A stretch of DNA of 64,000 nt, from the NCBI RefSeq assembly GCF_001514285.1, contig NZ_KQ949028.1, positions 62,001 through 126,000 on the forward strand. The letters are read 5' to 3'. The notes under the pieces are model-generated. The model was not told the DNA's origin. It searched no databases and saw only the letters and a list, made by a program, of their open reading frames with translations. Below, in pieces: positions 1-7,513 of the stretch (positions are counted from its first letter, which is position 1; the number at the start of each line of letters is the position of its first letter). Both the position numbers and the translations under genes were made by a program. Source of the DNA: Streptomyces sp. DSM 15324. Its GTDB lineage: Bacteria; Actinomycetota; Actinomycetes; Streptomycetales; Streptomycetaceae.

Positions 1-1652
1 TCCTCCTCCACGTCGACGGCTGGCTCTGCGAGATCAAGGACGCCCAGATCCGCGACGGCCTCCACGTCCTCGGCAACCCGCCCGCCGGCACCGACCGCGT
101 CAACCTCGTCCTCGCGATCCTGCGCGCCCGCCAGATCTGGGGCGGCGCCACCGCCCTCCCCGGCCTGCGCGAGGCCCTCGGCCTCGACGAGTCCGCCGCG
201 ACCCGTACGACGGCCGACGAGGCGGAAGACAGGGCCCGCGCCCTCGTCCAGGCGATGGAGGACGCCGGCTGGGACCCGGCCGCCGTCCCCACCGAACACG
301 GCGAACAGGTCGCCGCCATCCTGGAGTTCGCCGCCCGCGAGGTCGTCCCCCGCCTGGCCGCCACGACGGCCGAAATCGACCACACCGTGCACGCGCTGGC
401 GGGCGGATTCGTCCCGGCAGGTCCCTCCGGCTCACCTCTCCGCGGCCTGGTCAACGTCCTGCCGACCGGCCGCAACTTCTACTCCGTCGACCCCAAGGCC
501 GTCCCCTCCCGCCTCGCCTGGGAGACCGGACAGGCCCTCGCCGACTCCCTCCTGGAGCGCTACCGCACCGACAACGGCGACTGGCCCACCTCCGTCGGCC
601 TGTCCCTGTGGGGCACCAGCGCCATGCGCACGGCAGGCGACGACGTGGCCGAGGCCCTCGCTCTCCTCGGCATCCGCCCCGTCTGGGACGACGCCTCGCG
701 CCGTGTGACGGGCCTGGAGCCCATCCCCTACGAGGAGTCGGGCCGCCCTCGCATCGATGTCACCCTGCGTATCTCGGGCTTCTTCCGGGACGCGTTCCCG
801 CACACGATCGGTCTGCTCGACGACGCCGTATGCCTCGCCGCGTCGCTGGACGAGCCGGCCGACGTCAACCACGTTCGGGCCCACGTCCAGGCCGACTTGG
901 CGGAAGGCGGCGACGAACGCCGCGCCACCACCCGCATTTTCGGCTCCCGCCCCGGCACGTACGGCGCCGGACTTCTCCAGCTCATCGACTCCCGCGACTG
1001 GCGCACGGACGCCGACCTCGCCGAGGTCTACACGGTCTGGGGCGGCTACGCCTACGGCCGCGAGCTCGACGGCCGTCCGGCCCGCGACGAGATGGAGACG
1101 GCGTACAAGCGGATCGCGGTGGCCGCGAAGAACACGGACACCCGCGAGCACGACATCGCCGACTCCGACGACTACTTCCAGTACCACGGCGGCATGGTGG
1201 CCACCGTCCGCGCCCTGCGTGGCACCGCCCCCGAGGCGTACATCGGTGACTCCACCCGCCCGGAGACGGTCCGCACCCGCACCCTCGTCGAGGAGACCTC
1301 CCGCGTCTTCCGCGCCCGGGTCGTCAACCCGCGCTGGATCGAGGCGATGCGCCGGCACGGCTACAAGGGGGCCTTCGAACTCGCCGCCACCGTCGACTAC
1401 TTGTTCGGCTACGACGCCACCACCGGGGTGGTCGCCGACTGGATGTACGACAAGCTCACCGAGACCTACGTCCTGGACCCGACCAACCGGGAGTTCCTGC
1501 AACGGGCCAACCCCTGGGCCCTGCACGGCATCGCCGAGCGGCTGCTGGAGGCGGAGTCGCGCGGGATGTGGGAGAAGCCGGATCCGGCGGTGCTGGAGGA
1601 GCTGCGGCAGGTGTATCTGGAGACGGAGGGCGACCTCGAAGGCGAGGGATGA
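1..1652 (+). CDS. cobN: Cobaltochelatase large subunit CobN, C-terminal part (5' end outside window)
   Basis: The reading frame is open from base 3 to the stop at 1650-1652, so this is the last ~549 residues of a protein that begins upstream. Characteristic CobN C-terminal stretches are visible: HVDGWLCEIKDAQIRDGLH near the left edge, then GRNFYSVDPKAVPSRLAWE and the GLSLWGTSAMRTAGDD segment. CobN is the large, ATP-dependent subunit that inserts cobalt into hydrogenobyrinic acid a,c-diamide during aerobic cobalamin synthesis, in the cytoplasm. CobN proteins usually exceed 1,200 residues, so well over half is missing here. A Nur-type operator begins only 21 bases after the stop; it lies downstream of this gene and cannot be its promoter. 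The family assignment is firm; nothing can be said about upstream regulation. Confidence 0.93.
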   Translation, partial: LLHVDGWLCEIKDAQIRDGLHVLGNPPAGTDRVNLVLAILRARQIWGGATALPGLREALGLDESAATRTTADEAEDRARALVQAMEDAGWDPAAVPTEHGEQVAAILEFAAREVVPRLAATTAEIDHTVHALAGGFVPAGPSGSPLRGLVNVLPTGRNFYSVDPKAVPSRLAWETGQALADSLLERYRTDNGDWPTSVGLSLWGTSAMRTAGDDVAEALALLGIRPVWDDASRRVTGLEPIPYEESGRPRIDVTLRISGFFRDAFPHTIGLLDDAVCLAASLDEPADVNHVRAHVQADLAEGGDERRATTRIFGSRPGTYGAGLLQLIDSRDWRTDADLAEVYTVWGGYAYGRELDGRPARDEMETAYKRIAVAAKNTDTREHDIADSDDYFQYHGGMVATVRALRGTAPEAYIGDSTRPETVRTRTLVEETSRVFRARVVNPRWIEAMRRHGYKGAFELAATVDYLFGYDATTGVVADWMYDKLTETYVLDPTNREFLQRANPWALHGIAERLLEAESRGMWEKPDPAVLEELRQVYLETEGDLEGEG

Positions 1653-1673
1653 CCGGCAACCTCGCGATCTCTA

Positions 1674-1690
1674 TTGCAAGTGGTTCGCAA
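1674..1690. promoter_or_regulatory. Nur-box-like operator after cobN (no gene clearly behind it)
   Basis: TTGCAA-GTGGT-TCGCAA fits the 6-5-6 Nur box known from Streptomyces coelicolor. It sits inside a larger perfect dyad: CTATTGC at 1671-1677 and GCAATAG at 1687-1693. A third GCAATAG copy follows at 1704-1710. No annotated start codon lies behind it on either strand: cobN ends just left of it and the nur-like gene ends at 1786. Confidence 0.7.
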
Positions 1691-1709
1691 TAGCCTTTAG
1701 ATTGCAATA

Positions 1710-1763
1710 GTGCGGGGCGCCGTATGCCTGACAGCTGTCCGTTCCATGGACGGCGCCCCGCAC
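1710..1763 (+). terminator. Strong hairpin, cobN terminator or 3' end of a short transcript
   Basis: GTGCGGGGCGCCGT at 1710-1723 pairs perfectly with ACGGCGCCCCGCAC at 1750-1763, giving 14 bp with a 26-base loop. No T run follows. It could terminate both cobN (plus) and the nur-like gene (minus, ending at 1786), or close a short RNA started at the Nur box just upstream. Confidence 0.65.
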
Positions 1764-1785
1764 CCTTTCGCCGCTCATTCAGCGC

Positions 1786-2238
1786 TCATTCACCACAGTC
1801 GGCGCACCGGCCGTAGACGAGCAGCGAACCCGAGGCGTCGGGCCGTAGCCCCGTCAACTCCTCGATTTTTCCCACGGCTTCGGTCAGACGCGTGCTCGCC
1901 AGGGCCGCGACGTGCCCGCACTCCTGGCACACGGTGTGGTGGTGGGGCGCGCCGGTGATGCCGTAGCGCGTCGCGCCCGGGCCGTGGACCGCGTGGGTCA
2001 GGCCGGTGGCCGTCAGAACCTCCAATGTCCGGTAGACGGTTGTGGGGTGGATCGCGTCGCCCAGGCGTGTGAGCCGTTCGCAGGCTTCCGCGATGGAGAG
2101 GTGGAGGTCCGGCGCGGACAGCAGGGACAGGACGTGCAGCCGGCCCGGGGTGCAACGCAGTCCGTGCCGTCGCAGGAGTGCGCGGGTGTCCGGCGGTGCC
2201 GTCTGGTCGTAGTGCGCCAACTGCGAGTTCCCGCTCAC
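1786..2238 (-). CDS. nur: Fur-family metalloregulator, probably Nur (nickel-responsive)
   Basis: A 150-residue Fur-family repressor. The GTG start at 2238 is chosen because AGGGGAAGG lies 8 bases upstream; longer in-frame extensions have no such site. The winged-helix recognition segment TTVYRTLEVL is at about residues 66-75. A His cluster (H99-H101) precedes C104xxC107, and a second pair C145xxC148 closes the protein, the usual Fur structural zinc arrangement. The nickel-specific role is inferred from context: sodF is divergent next door, a Nur box lies 37 bases upstream of its start codon, and a Nur box also precedes nikABCDE at 11 kb. In S. coelicolor, Nur with nickel represses sodF and nik genes. 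A Zur or PerR-like role cannot be excluded by reading alone. The box at 2275-2291 suggests autoregulation or shared control with sodF. Confidence 0.78.
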   Translation of the reverse strand: MSGNSQLAHYDQTAPPDTRALLRRHGLRCTPGRLHVLSLLSAPDLHLSIAEACERLTRLGDAIHPTTVYRTLEVLTATGLTHAVHGPGATRYGITGAPHHHTVCQECGHVAALASTRLTEAVGKIEELTGLRPDASGSLLVYGRCADCGE

Positions 2239-2274
2239 GGCGTTGCCCTTCCCCTGGATCCTGCGTGCAGGTTG

Positions 2275-2291
2275 TTGCGAACGTCTTGCAA
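2275..2291. promoter_or_regulatory. Nur box between nur and sodF
   Basis: TTGCGA-ACGTC-TTGCAA, within the perfect dyad TTGTTGC (2272-2278) and GCAACAA (2288-2294), 9 bases apart. The half-site spacing is identical to the boxes at 1674 and 10956. It is 37 bases upstream of the nur GTG and about 145 bases upstream of the sodF ATG, so it most directly covers the nur promoter. Confidence 0.8.
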
Positions 2292-2436
2292 CAACAGAAG
2301 GTTCCCGGATGGGTGACTTTGCGCCCGACTGCGACACGTCCACAGACCTAGGTCCAATGCCTGATCGATCGGAGGTCGCTAGTACTGTTAGCGTGCAGCT
2401 GCATACCATTGGCAATAACGTCGGAGGACGTTGGAC

Positions 2437-3078
2437 ATGGCGATCTACACGCTCCCGGAGCTTCCGTACGACTACGCGTCCCTTGCGCCGGTCATCAGCC
2501 CCGAGATCATCGAGCTGCACCACGACAAGCACCACGCGGCGTACGTCAAGGGCGCGAACGACACGCTGGAGCAGCTCGCCGAGGCGCGGGACAAGGAGTC
2601 GTGGGGTTCGATCAACGGCCTGGAGAAGAACCTGGCCTTTCACCTCTCCGGGCACATCCTGCACTCCATCTACTGGCACAACATGACCGGCGACGGCGGC
2701 GGCGAGCCCCTGGAGGCGGACGGCGTGGGCGAGCTGGCGGACGCGATCACCGAGTCGTTCGGCTCGTTCGCCAATTTCAAGGCGCAGCTGACGAAGGCGT
2801 CCGCCACCACCCAGGGCTCCGGCTGGGGCGTCCTCGCCTACGAACCGCTCTCCGGGCACCTGATCGTCGAGCAGGTCTACGACCACCAGGGCAACGTCGG
2901 CCAGGGCTCCACCCCGATCCTGGTCTTCGACGCCTGGGAGCACGCCTTCTACCTGCAGTACAAGAACCAGAAGGTCGACTTCATCGACGCCATGTGGGCC
3001 GTCGTGAACTGGCAGGACGTGGCCAGGCGCTACGCCGCAGCCAAGGAGCGCGGCGACAGCCTGCTGCTCGCTCCGTGA
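2437..3078 (+). CDS. sodF: Iron-containing superoxide dismutase
   Basis: 213 residues, full length for Fe/Mn superoxide dismutase, which converts superoxide to oxygen and hydrogen peroxide in the cytoplasm. The ATG at 2437 is preferred over the in-frame TTG at 2431 because GGAGG lies 9 bases before the ATG but only 3 before the TTG. Metal ligands are visible: H28 in ELHHDKHH, H76 in HILHSIYW, and the Asp and His of DAWEHAFY. The first residues (AIYTLPELPYDYASLAP) are typical of the Streptomyces enzyme. In S. coelicolor, FeSOD and nickel SOD are inversely regulated: nickel-bound Nur represses sodF, and a small RNA from the sodN 3' UTR covers the sodF ribosome site. The adjacent Nur-like gene and box suit that logic. 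A 3' hairpin follows at 3151. A truncated second copy lies at 16130. Confidence 0.95.
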   Translation: MAIYTLPELPYDYASLAPVISPEIIELHHDKHHAAYVKGANDTLEQLAEARDKESWGSINGLEKNLAFHLSGHILHSIYWHNMTGDGGGEPLEADGVGELADAITESFGSFANFKAQLTKASATTQGSGWGVLAYEPLSGHLIVEQVYDHQGNVGQGSTPILVFDAWEHAFYLQYKNQKVDFIDAMWAVVNWQDVARRYAAAKERGDSLLLAP

Positions 3079-3102
3079 CGCCGTAGCCGCGTCCGCACCG
3101 AT

Positions 3103-3129
3103 GTCCTGCTCGTGATCGTCTTCTCACCC
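3103..3129 (+). repeat. sodF 3' UTR block shared with the sodF fragment at 16.5 kb
   Basis: These 27 bases are identical to 16562-16588, at the same distance after the stop codon. The coding parts of the two copies differ at many positions. The block includes CCTGCTCGTGATCGTC. Confidence 0.85.
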
Positions 3130-3150
3130 GACGCGTGCAGGCAGCACAAG

Positions 3151-3186
3151 GAAGGGCTCCTGCGAGACCGCTCGCAGGAGCCCTTC
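3151..3186 (+). terminator. sodF transcription terminator
   Basis: A 16-bp perfect stem: GAAGGGCTCCTGCGAG at 3151-3166 pairs with CTCGCAGGAGCCCTTC at 3171-3186 around an ACCG loop, 73 bases after the sodF stop. There is no T run, as is common in Streptomyces. Confidence 0.85.
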
Positions 3187-3291
3187 TGCTGGTCACGGCC
3201 GACCCACTGCGCGCTGTGAAAATCCCTACGAATCGGTCTCGATCCGGGCTGTTGCTTGGGCCCCGGGGGCGGTACGGCAATCATGGGGGCC

Positions 3292-4407
3292 ATGTACAGC
3301 CCCGTCCGTTTCCACACCCCCGAGTGGTTCACGGCCGACGATTCGACGCTGAACGTCGCGCTCGTGTACCCGATGCAGGGGCCTGCCGGGGTGTTCGGTC
3401 CCACCTGCGAGGCGTGTGCGCGGCTGGCCGCCGAGGAGATCAACAAGGCGGGCGGTGTCCTGGGCAAGGAACTGCGGCTCCTCGAAGTCGACGGCGGCGG
3501 TGAGCCGCACCAGGTGGCGGAGGACGTCGAGGCCCTGGTGGCGACGGGCACGGTTCAAGGTGTCACCGGCTGGCACATCTCGTCGGTGCGGCAGGCGGTG
3601 GCTCCCCGGATCGCGCACCGGGTGCCGTACGTCTATACGGCCCTGTACGAGGGCGGCGAGCGCACCGACGGCGTCTACATGACCAGTGAGACCCCCGCCT
3701 GGCAGCTGCTGCCCGCCATGCGCCTGCTCGCCGAGACCCGAGGCGTGCGTCGCTGGTTCGTCGTCGGCAACAACTACGTCTGGCCCCGGCACACCGCCCG
3801 GGCCGCCCGCCGCTACGCACGCGACGCACGCGGCAGGGTCTGCGGGGAGGCGTACCTGCCGCTGGGCACCGACGACTTCCACGACGTACTGCGCCGGATC
3901 GAGCACGCCGACGCCGACGCCGTACTGATGCTGCTGGTCGGCAGCGACGCGATCCGCTTCAACCGGGCCTTCGCCGCCTCCGGGCTCGATCAGCGGTGCC
4001 TCAGGCTGAGCACGCTGATGGACGAGAACATGCTGCTCGGCAGCGGCCCCGAAGCCACCGCCGACCTCTACAGCACGGCCGGCTTCTTCGCCTCACTGGC
4101 CGACCAGAACACCATGGACTTCCACGGCCAGTACGCCGACCGCTTCGGGATGGCCGCCCCCACCCCGGGCAGTCTCGGCGAGTCCTGCTACGAGGGCGTG
4201 CTGCTGCTCGCCGCGCTCATCGAACGGGCACGCACCCTGGACGTGTCCGCCATCGGTGCCGCCGCCGACACCGTCTCCTACGAGGGTCCGCGCGGCCTGC
4301 TGAGCCTGGACGGCCGGCATGTGCGCCAGCGCATCTACCTGGCCGAGGCGGACGGGCTCGACTTCAACGTCCTCGCCCAACTGCGCGCTCCCCACGACCT
4401 GTTGTGA
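3292..4407 (+). CDS. AmiC/urea-type substrate-binding protein without a signal peptide
   Basis: About 371 residues in the type I periplasmic-binding fold (Peripla_BP_5: UrtA, AmiC, FmdD). Visible hallmarks are VALVYPMQGPAGVFGPTCEA at the start of lobe 1, the EEINKAGGVLGKELRL helix, a GWHISSVRQAVAP ligand loop, and SLGESCYEGVLLLAALIERA near the end. These parallel UrtA encoded just downstream (GLLNSLSG, EINAAGGVLGKKL). There is no signal peptide or lipobox, so it probably acts in the cytoplasm as a ligand sensor, as AmiC does for amides in Pseudomonas. The ATG at 3292 follows GGGGG closely; an in-frame ATG at 3283 is an alternative. Its 3' end overlaps the convergent marR gene by 44 bases. A short-chain amide or urea ligand is inference. 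Confidence 0.72.
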   Translation: MYSPVRFHTPEWFTADDSTLNVALVYPMQGPAGVFGPTCEACARLAAEEINKAGGVLGKELRLLEVDGGGEPHQVAEDVEALVATGTVQGVTGWHISSVRQAVAPRIAHRVPYVYTALYEGGERTDGVYMTSETPAWQLLPAMRLLAETRGVRRWFVVGNNYVWPRHTARAARRYARDARGRVCGEAYLPLGTDDFHDVLRRIEHADADAVLMLLVGSDAIRFNRAFAASGLDQRCLRLSTLMDENMLLGSGPEATADLYSTAGFFASLADQNTMDFHGQYADRFGMAAPTPGSLGESCYEGVLLLAALIERARTLDVSAIGAAADTVSYEGPRGLLSLDGRHVRQRIYLAEADGLDFNVLAQLRAPHDLL

Positions 4408-4855
4408 CCCGGCCGCCCGTCGTCGCACGTCCACCGTCCAGTGCCGCGGCCAGCCGTTCCAGCAGAGCATCCAGCCGCTCCCCGGCCTCATCCGTGAGCA
4501 GGGGCTCCAACTCCGCCCAGTCGGCCCGCACTTCGCGAACCAGTTGCTGCCAGCGCTGTGTGCCCCGCGGGGTGAGGTAGGCCAGGACACGGCGTCGGTC
4601 GGCGGGGTCGACGCGGCGGAAGACCAGGTTCTGGTCGACGAGTTGGTCCATCAGCTTGGTGAGGCTCGGCGCCGGCAGGAAGGCATGGTCGGCGAGGGCC
4701 GTCATGTTGTGTCCCTGGCCGTCGGAGAGCAGGTCGAGGACCCGCCACGCCTCCACCGAGCAGTCGAACTCGTCCAGTACCGACTGCACTCGGCGCACGG
4801 AGAGGCGTTCGGCCCGTGTGAGCAGATGGAGCAGTTCCTGGGGCCGCCTAGCCAT
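4364..4855 (-). CDS. MarR-family transcriptional regulator
   Basis: 163 residues with a MarR winged-helix core: a helix-turn-helix around MTALADHAFLPAPSLTKLMD, then the wing NLVFRRVDPADRRRVLAYLT with the conserved DxRRR pattern. The ATG at 4855 has GGAGGAG a short distance upstream. It is transcribed away from the urt operon, so its promoter shares the 4856-5272 region with urtA, and its 3' end overlaps the AmiC-like gene. MarR dimers usually repress their own and a divergent promoter and release on binding a small ligand. Control of urt and/or the AmiC-like gene is therefore the simplest guess, but no operator dyad stood out. The tail after residue ~140 is low complexity (Gly/Arg/Thr). Confidence 0.88.
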   Translation of the reverse strand: MARRPQELLHLLTRAERLSVRRVQSVLDEFDCSVEAWRVLDLLSDGQGHNMTALADHAFLPAPSLTKLMDQLVDQNLVFRRVDPADRRRVLAYLTPRGTQRWQQLVREVRADWAELEPLLTDEAGERLDALLERLAAALDGGRATTGGRVTTGRGERAVGRGR

Positions 4856-4977
4856 CGCACTCCTCCGCTCGAAGCCCTGGTCCCCCGTAAGGGGTCGGCT
4901 GTGAGCCTACCGCCGATCACCGCACCCTTGACAAGAGGAACCGGGAAAACGGATCCTTTCGGCAGGAAGCATTAATT

Positions 4978-5030
4978 GCCGTCACTGAGATGCCGTCACC
5001 TGCGCATCTTCAGCGACGGCTTTTTCTTTT
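4978..5030 (+). terminator. Intrinsic terminator or attenuator in the urtA leader
   Basis: GCCGTCACTGAGA (4978-4990) can pair with TCTTCAGCGACGGC (5007-5020), followed directly by TTTTTCTTTT. A second GCCGTC at 4992-4997 could pair with the same right arm, giving two alternative folds. It lies on the urt strand, about 250 bases before the urtA start, and no complete gene precedes it on that strand. That favours leader attenuation over simple termination. A real U-tract terminator is uncommon in this GC-rich genome. Confidence 0.6.
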
Positions 5031-5272
5031 CGGCCTTCTTTTTACTTCCACTGGAAACTGTTCTTCAATTGCGCCGAAACGCGGCGGAAACAGTTTCCCC
5101 ACAGGCTGTGGACGCACTTCAGCGACCAGCCCGGACGGCACCCCGATACGGCTGGGGGATCCGTGCGCCAACGCCGCCGTTCCTGAAGCGCGCTCCTTCG
5201 ATTCCCTCTTCATCCCTCCCCAGAGTCTTTCCGCTCGCTTCGCACCGCCCCTTCGGGGCTTGGAGGTTCTGT

Positions 5273-6526
5273 ATGTCCGGGCTCAGCATCAGCAGACGTG
5301 GCCTGTTGGCCGGTATCTCGGCGGCCGGCGCGTCCGCTGCCCTCAGCGCCTGTGGCGCGAAGACCGGCAGCGACACGTCGTCGGACTCCGCAGCCAAGGC
5401 CGACACCTCCGGCAGCACGGTCAAGGTCGGCCTGCTCAACTCGCTCTCGGGCACGATGGCCATCAGCGAGGTCACGGTCCACAACGCGCTGTTGCTGGCC
5501 ATCAAGGAGATCAACGCCGCCGGCGGTGTGCTGGGCAAGAAGCTGAAGGCCGTCAGCCAGGACGGCGCCTCCGACTGGCCGACCTTCGCGGAGAAGGCCG
5601 AGGCCCTCATCAAGGACGACAAGGTCGCGGCCACCTTCGGCTGCTGGACCTCGGCGAGCCGCAAGGCCGTCAAGCCGGTCTTCGAGCGGTACAAGTCGCT
5701 GCTCTTCTACCCCGTGCAGTACGAGGGCCTGGAGGAGTCGCCGTACATCTTCTACATCGGCGCCACCACCAACCAGCAGATCGTCCCGGCGCTGGACTAC
5801 CTCAAGAAGCAGGGCCTGACCAAGCTCTACCTGGTCGGCAGCGACTACGTCTTCCCGCGCACCGCCAACAAGATCATCAAGGCGTACGCGAAGGCCAAGG
5901 GCATGACGGTGGTCGGCGAGGACTACGCCCCGCTGGGCTCCACGGAGTTCGGCACCATCGTCAACAAGGTGAAGGACTCCGGCGCGGACGCCGTGTTCAA
6001 CACCCTCAACGGCGACAGCAACGTGGCCTTCTTCAAGGAGTACAAGTCCTCGGGGCTGACCGCGAAGAGCATGCCGGTGCTGTCGGTCTCCATCGCCGAG
6101 GAGGAGGTGAAGAGCATCGGCACCCAGTACCTGGCGGACCAGCTGACCGCATGGAACTACTACGAGACCACGCCCGGCGCGGCCAACACCAAGTTCGTGG
6201 CGGCCTACCAGGCCGAGTACGGCAAGGACAAGCCGACCTCCGACCCGATGGAGGCCGCCTACATCTCCGTCTACCTGTGGAAGGCGATGGTCGAGAAGGC
6301 GGGCTCCTTCGACGTCGCCAAGGTCAAGGCCGCCTCGGACGGCATCACCTTCGACGCCCCCGAGGGCAAGGTCACCGTCGACGGCGCCACCCAGCACGTC
6401 TACAAGACGGCCCGGATCGGCAAGGTCGGTGCGGACGGCCTGATCACCGAGGTGTGGAACTCGGGCAGCCCGATCAAGCCGGACCCCTACCTCAAGGGCT
6501 ACGACTGGGCGTCCGGCCTCTCCTGA
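5273..6526 (+). CDS. urtA: Urea ABC transporter substrate-binding lipoprotein UrtA
   Basis: 417 residues. The ATG at 5273 has GGAGG 6 bases upstream. The N-terminus SISRRGLLAGISAAG followed by LSAC is a twin-arginine plus lipobox signal, so the protein is probably Tat-exported and anchored on the outer face of the membrane. The mature part is a Peripla_BP_5 fold with typical UrtA segments: GLLNSLSGTMAISE, EINAAGGVLGKKLKAV, TFGCWTSASRKAVKPVFE and LYLVGSDYVFPRTANKI. It captures urea (or a related short amide) for UrtBCDE. It is first in a tight five-gene operon. The ~290-base leader is unusually T-rich for this genome and holds a terminator-like hairpin. Urea specificity follows from the complete Urt gene order and the UrtD/UrtE signatures. 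Confidence 0.93.
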   Translation: MSGLSISRRGLLAGISAAGASAALSACGAKTGSDTSSDSAAKADTSGSTVKVGLLNSLSGTMAISEVTVHNALLLAIKEINAAGGVLGKKLKAVSQDGASDWPTFAEKAEALIKDDKVAATFGCWTSASRKAVKPVFERYKSLLFYPVQYEGLEESPYIFYIGATTNQQIVPALDYLKKQGLTKLYLVGSDYVFPRTANKIIKAYAKAKGMTVVGEDYAPLGSTEFGTIVNKVKDSGADAVFNTLNGDSNVAFFKEYKSSGLTAKSMPVLSVSIAEEEVKSIGTQYLADQLTAWNYYETTPGAANTKFVAAYQAEYGKDKPTSDPMEAAYISVYLWKAMVEKAGSFDVAKVKAASDGITFDAPEGKVTVDGATQHVYKTARIGKVGADGLITEVWNSGSPIKPDPYLKGYDWASGLS

Positions 6527-6625
6527 GCCACACCCTCACCGGTGGACCCGGCTCCTGTCACGGGGCCGGGTCACGCCCATGGCAAGCCCGCACCCGCACT
6601 CCCGTCCCCGACCCGGAGCCGCTTC

Positions 6626-7513
6626 ATGACGGTCATCCTCAACCAGTCCTTCACCGGCATCAGCATCGGTGCCGTCCTCCTGCTCATCGCGCTCGGCCTG
6701 ACCCTGACCTTCGGTCAGATGGGCGTGATCAACATGGCGCACGGCGAGTTCATCATGGCCGGCGCCTACACGACGTACGTCCTGCAGAAGTCCATCAGCA
6801 GCGCGGGCGTCTCCCTGCTCGTCGCCCTGCCCGTGGCCTTCCTCGTCGCCGGCGCCATGGGAGCGCTCCTGGAGTGGCTGCTCATCCGGCGCCTGTACAC
6901 CCGGCCGCTGGACACCCTGCTGGTCACCTGGGGCGTCTCCCTGATGCTCCAGCAGCTCGCCCGGGACATCTTCGGCGCCCCCAACGTGCAGACCCACGCC
7001 CCGGACCTGCTCACCGGCAACATCTCCCTGGGCGGCGGCGTCACCTTCGCCAACAGCCGGCTGTTCATCCTCGGCCTGGCCCTGCTGAGCGTCCTCGCCC
7101 TCACGCTGATCCTCCGGCTCACCCCGCTGGGCCGCCGCATCCGGGCCGTCGTGCAGAACCGGGACCTCGCCGAGGTGTCCGGCATCGCCACCGGCCAGGT
7201 CGACCGCCTGACCTTCTTCATCGGCTCGGGCCTCGCGGGCGTGGCCGGCGTCGCGCTCACGCTCGTCGGCCCGATCGGCCCGACGATGGGCACCAACTAC
7301 ATCGTCGACGCCTTCCTGGTCGTCGTCGTGGGCGGCATCGGGCAGCTCAAGGGCAGCGTCATCACCGCCTTCGCGCTCGGCGTGCTCCAGTCGGTCCTCG
7401 AATACTCGACGACGGTCAGCGTCGCGAAGGTCATCGTGCTCGTGGCGATCGTCGCCTTCCTCCAGTGGCGACCCCAGGGCCTGTACACACTGCGCACCCG
7501 GAGCCTGGCATGA
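6626..7513 (+). CDS. urtB: Urea ABC transporter permease UrtB
   Basis: 295 residues of a LivH-type membrane permease. The start ATG at 6626 has CGGAG about 8 bases upstream and gives the expected N-terminus MTVILNQSFTGISIGAVLLL leading into the first membrane segment. The conserved FGQMGVINMAHGEFIMAGAY stretch is typical of this permease class, and the VVVVGGIGQLKGSVITAFALG motif near the C-terminus matches LivH/UrtB. About eight hydrophobic helices are visible. It forms the inner-membrane channel with UrtC. It follows urtA after a 99-base gap and overlaps urtC by four bases (ATGA), indicating translational coupling. The long N-terminal domain of Gram-negative UrtB is absent, as expected in actinobacteria. 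Confidence 0.92.
   Translation: MTVILNQSFTGISIGAVLLLIALGLTLTFGQMGVINMAHGEFIMAGAYTTYVLQKSISSAGVSLLVALPVAFLVAGAMGALLEWLLIRRLYTRPLDTLLVTWGVSLMLQQLARDIFGAPNVQTHAPDLLTGNISLGGGVTFANSRLFILGLALLSVLALTLILRLTPLGRRIRAVVQNRDLAEVSGIATGQVDRLTFFIGSGLAGVAGVALTLVGPIGPTMGTNYIVDAFLVVVVGGIGQLKGSVITAFALGVLQSVLEYSTTVSVAKVIVLVAIVAFLQWRPQGLYTLRTRSLA

Noticed and set aside
432..1526. Long antisense frames over cobN and most other genes
   Set aside because: High GC opens extra frames opposite real genes. These have skewed low-complexity composition, no ribosome sites and no motifs.
1653..1785. Cobalamin riboswitch near cobN
   Set aside because: No B12-box-like sequence was seen, and the region is downstream of cobN, not before a gene.
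2392..2425. Fourth Nur box directly before sodF
   Set aside because: TTGGCAA near 2409 lacks a second half-site at the right distance.
4856..5272. Guanidine (ykkC) riboswitch in the urtA leader
   Set aside because: The conserved ykkC segments could not be found; only a terminator-like hairpin was supportable.
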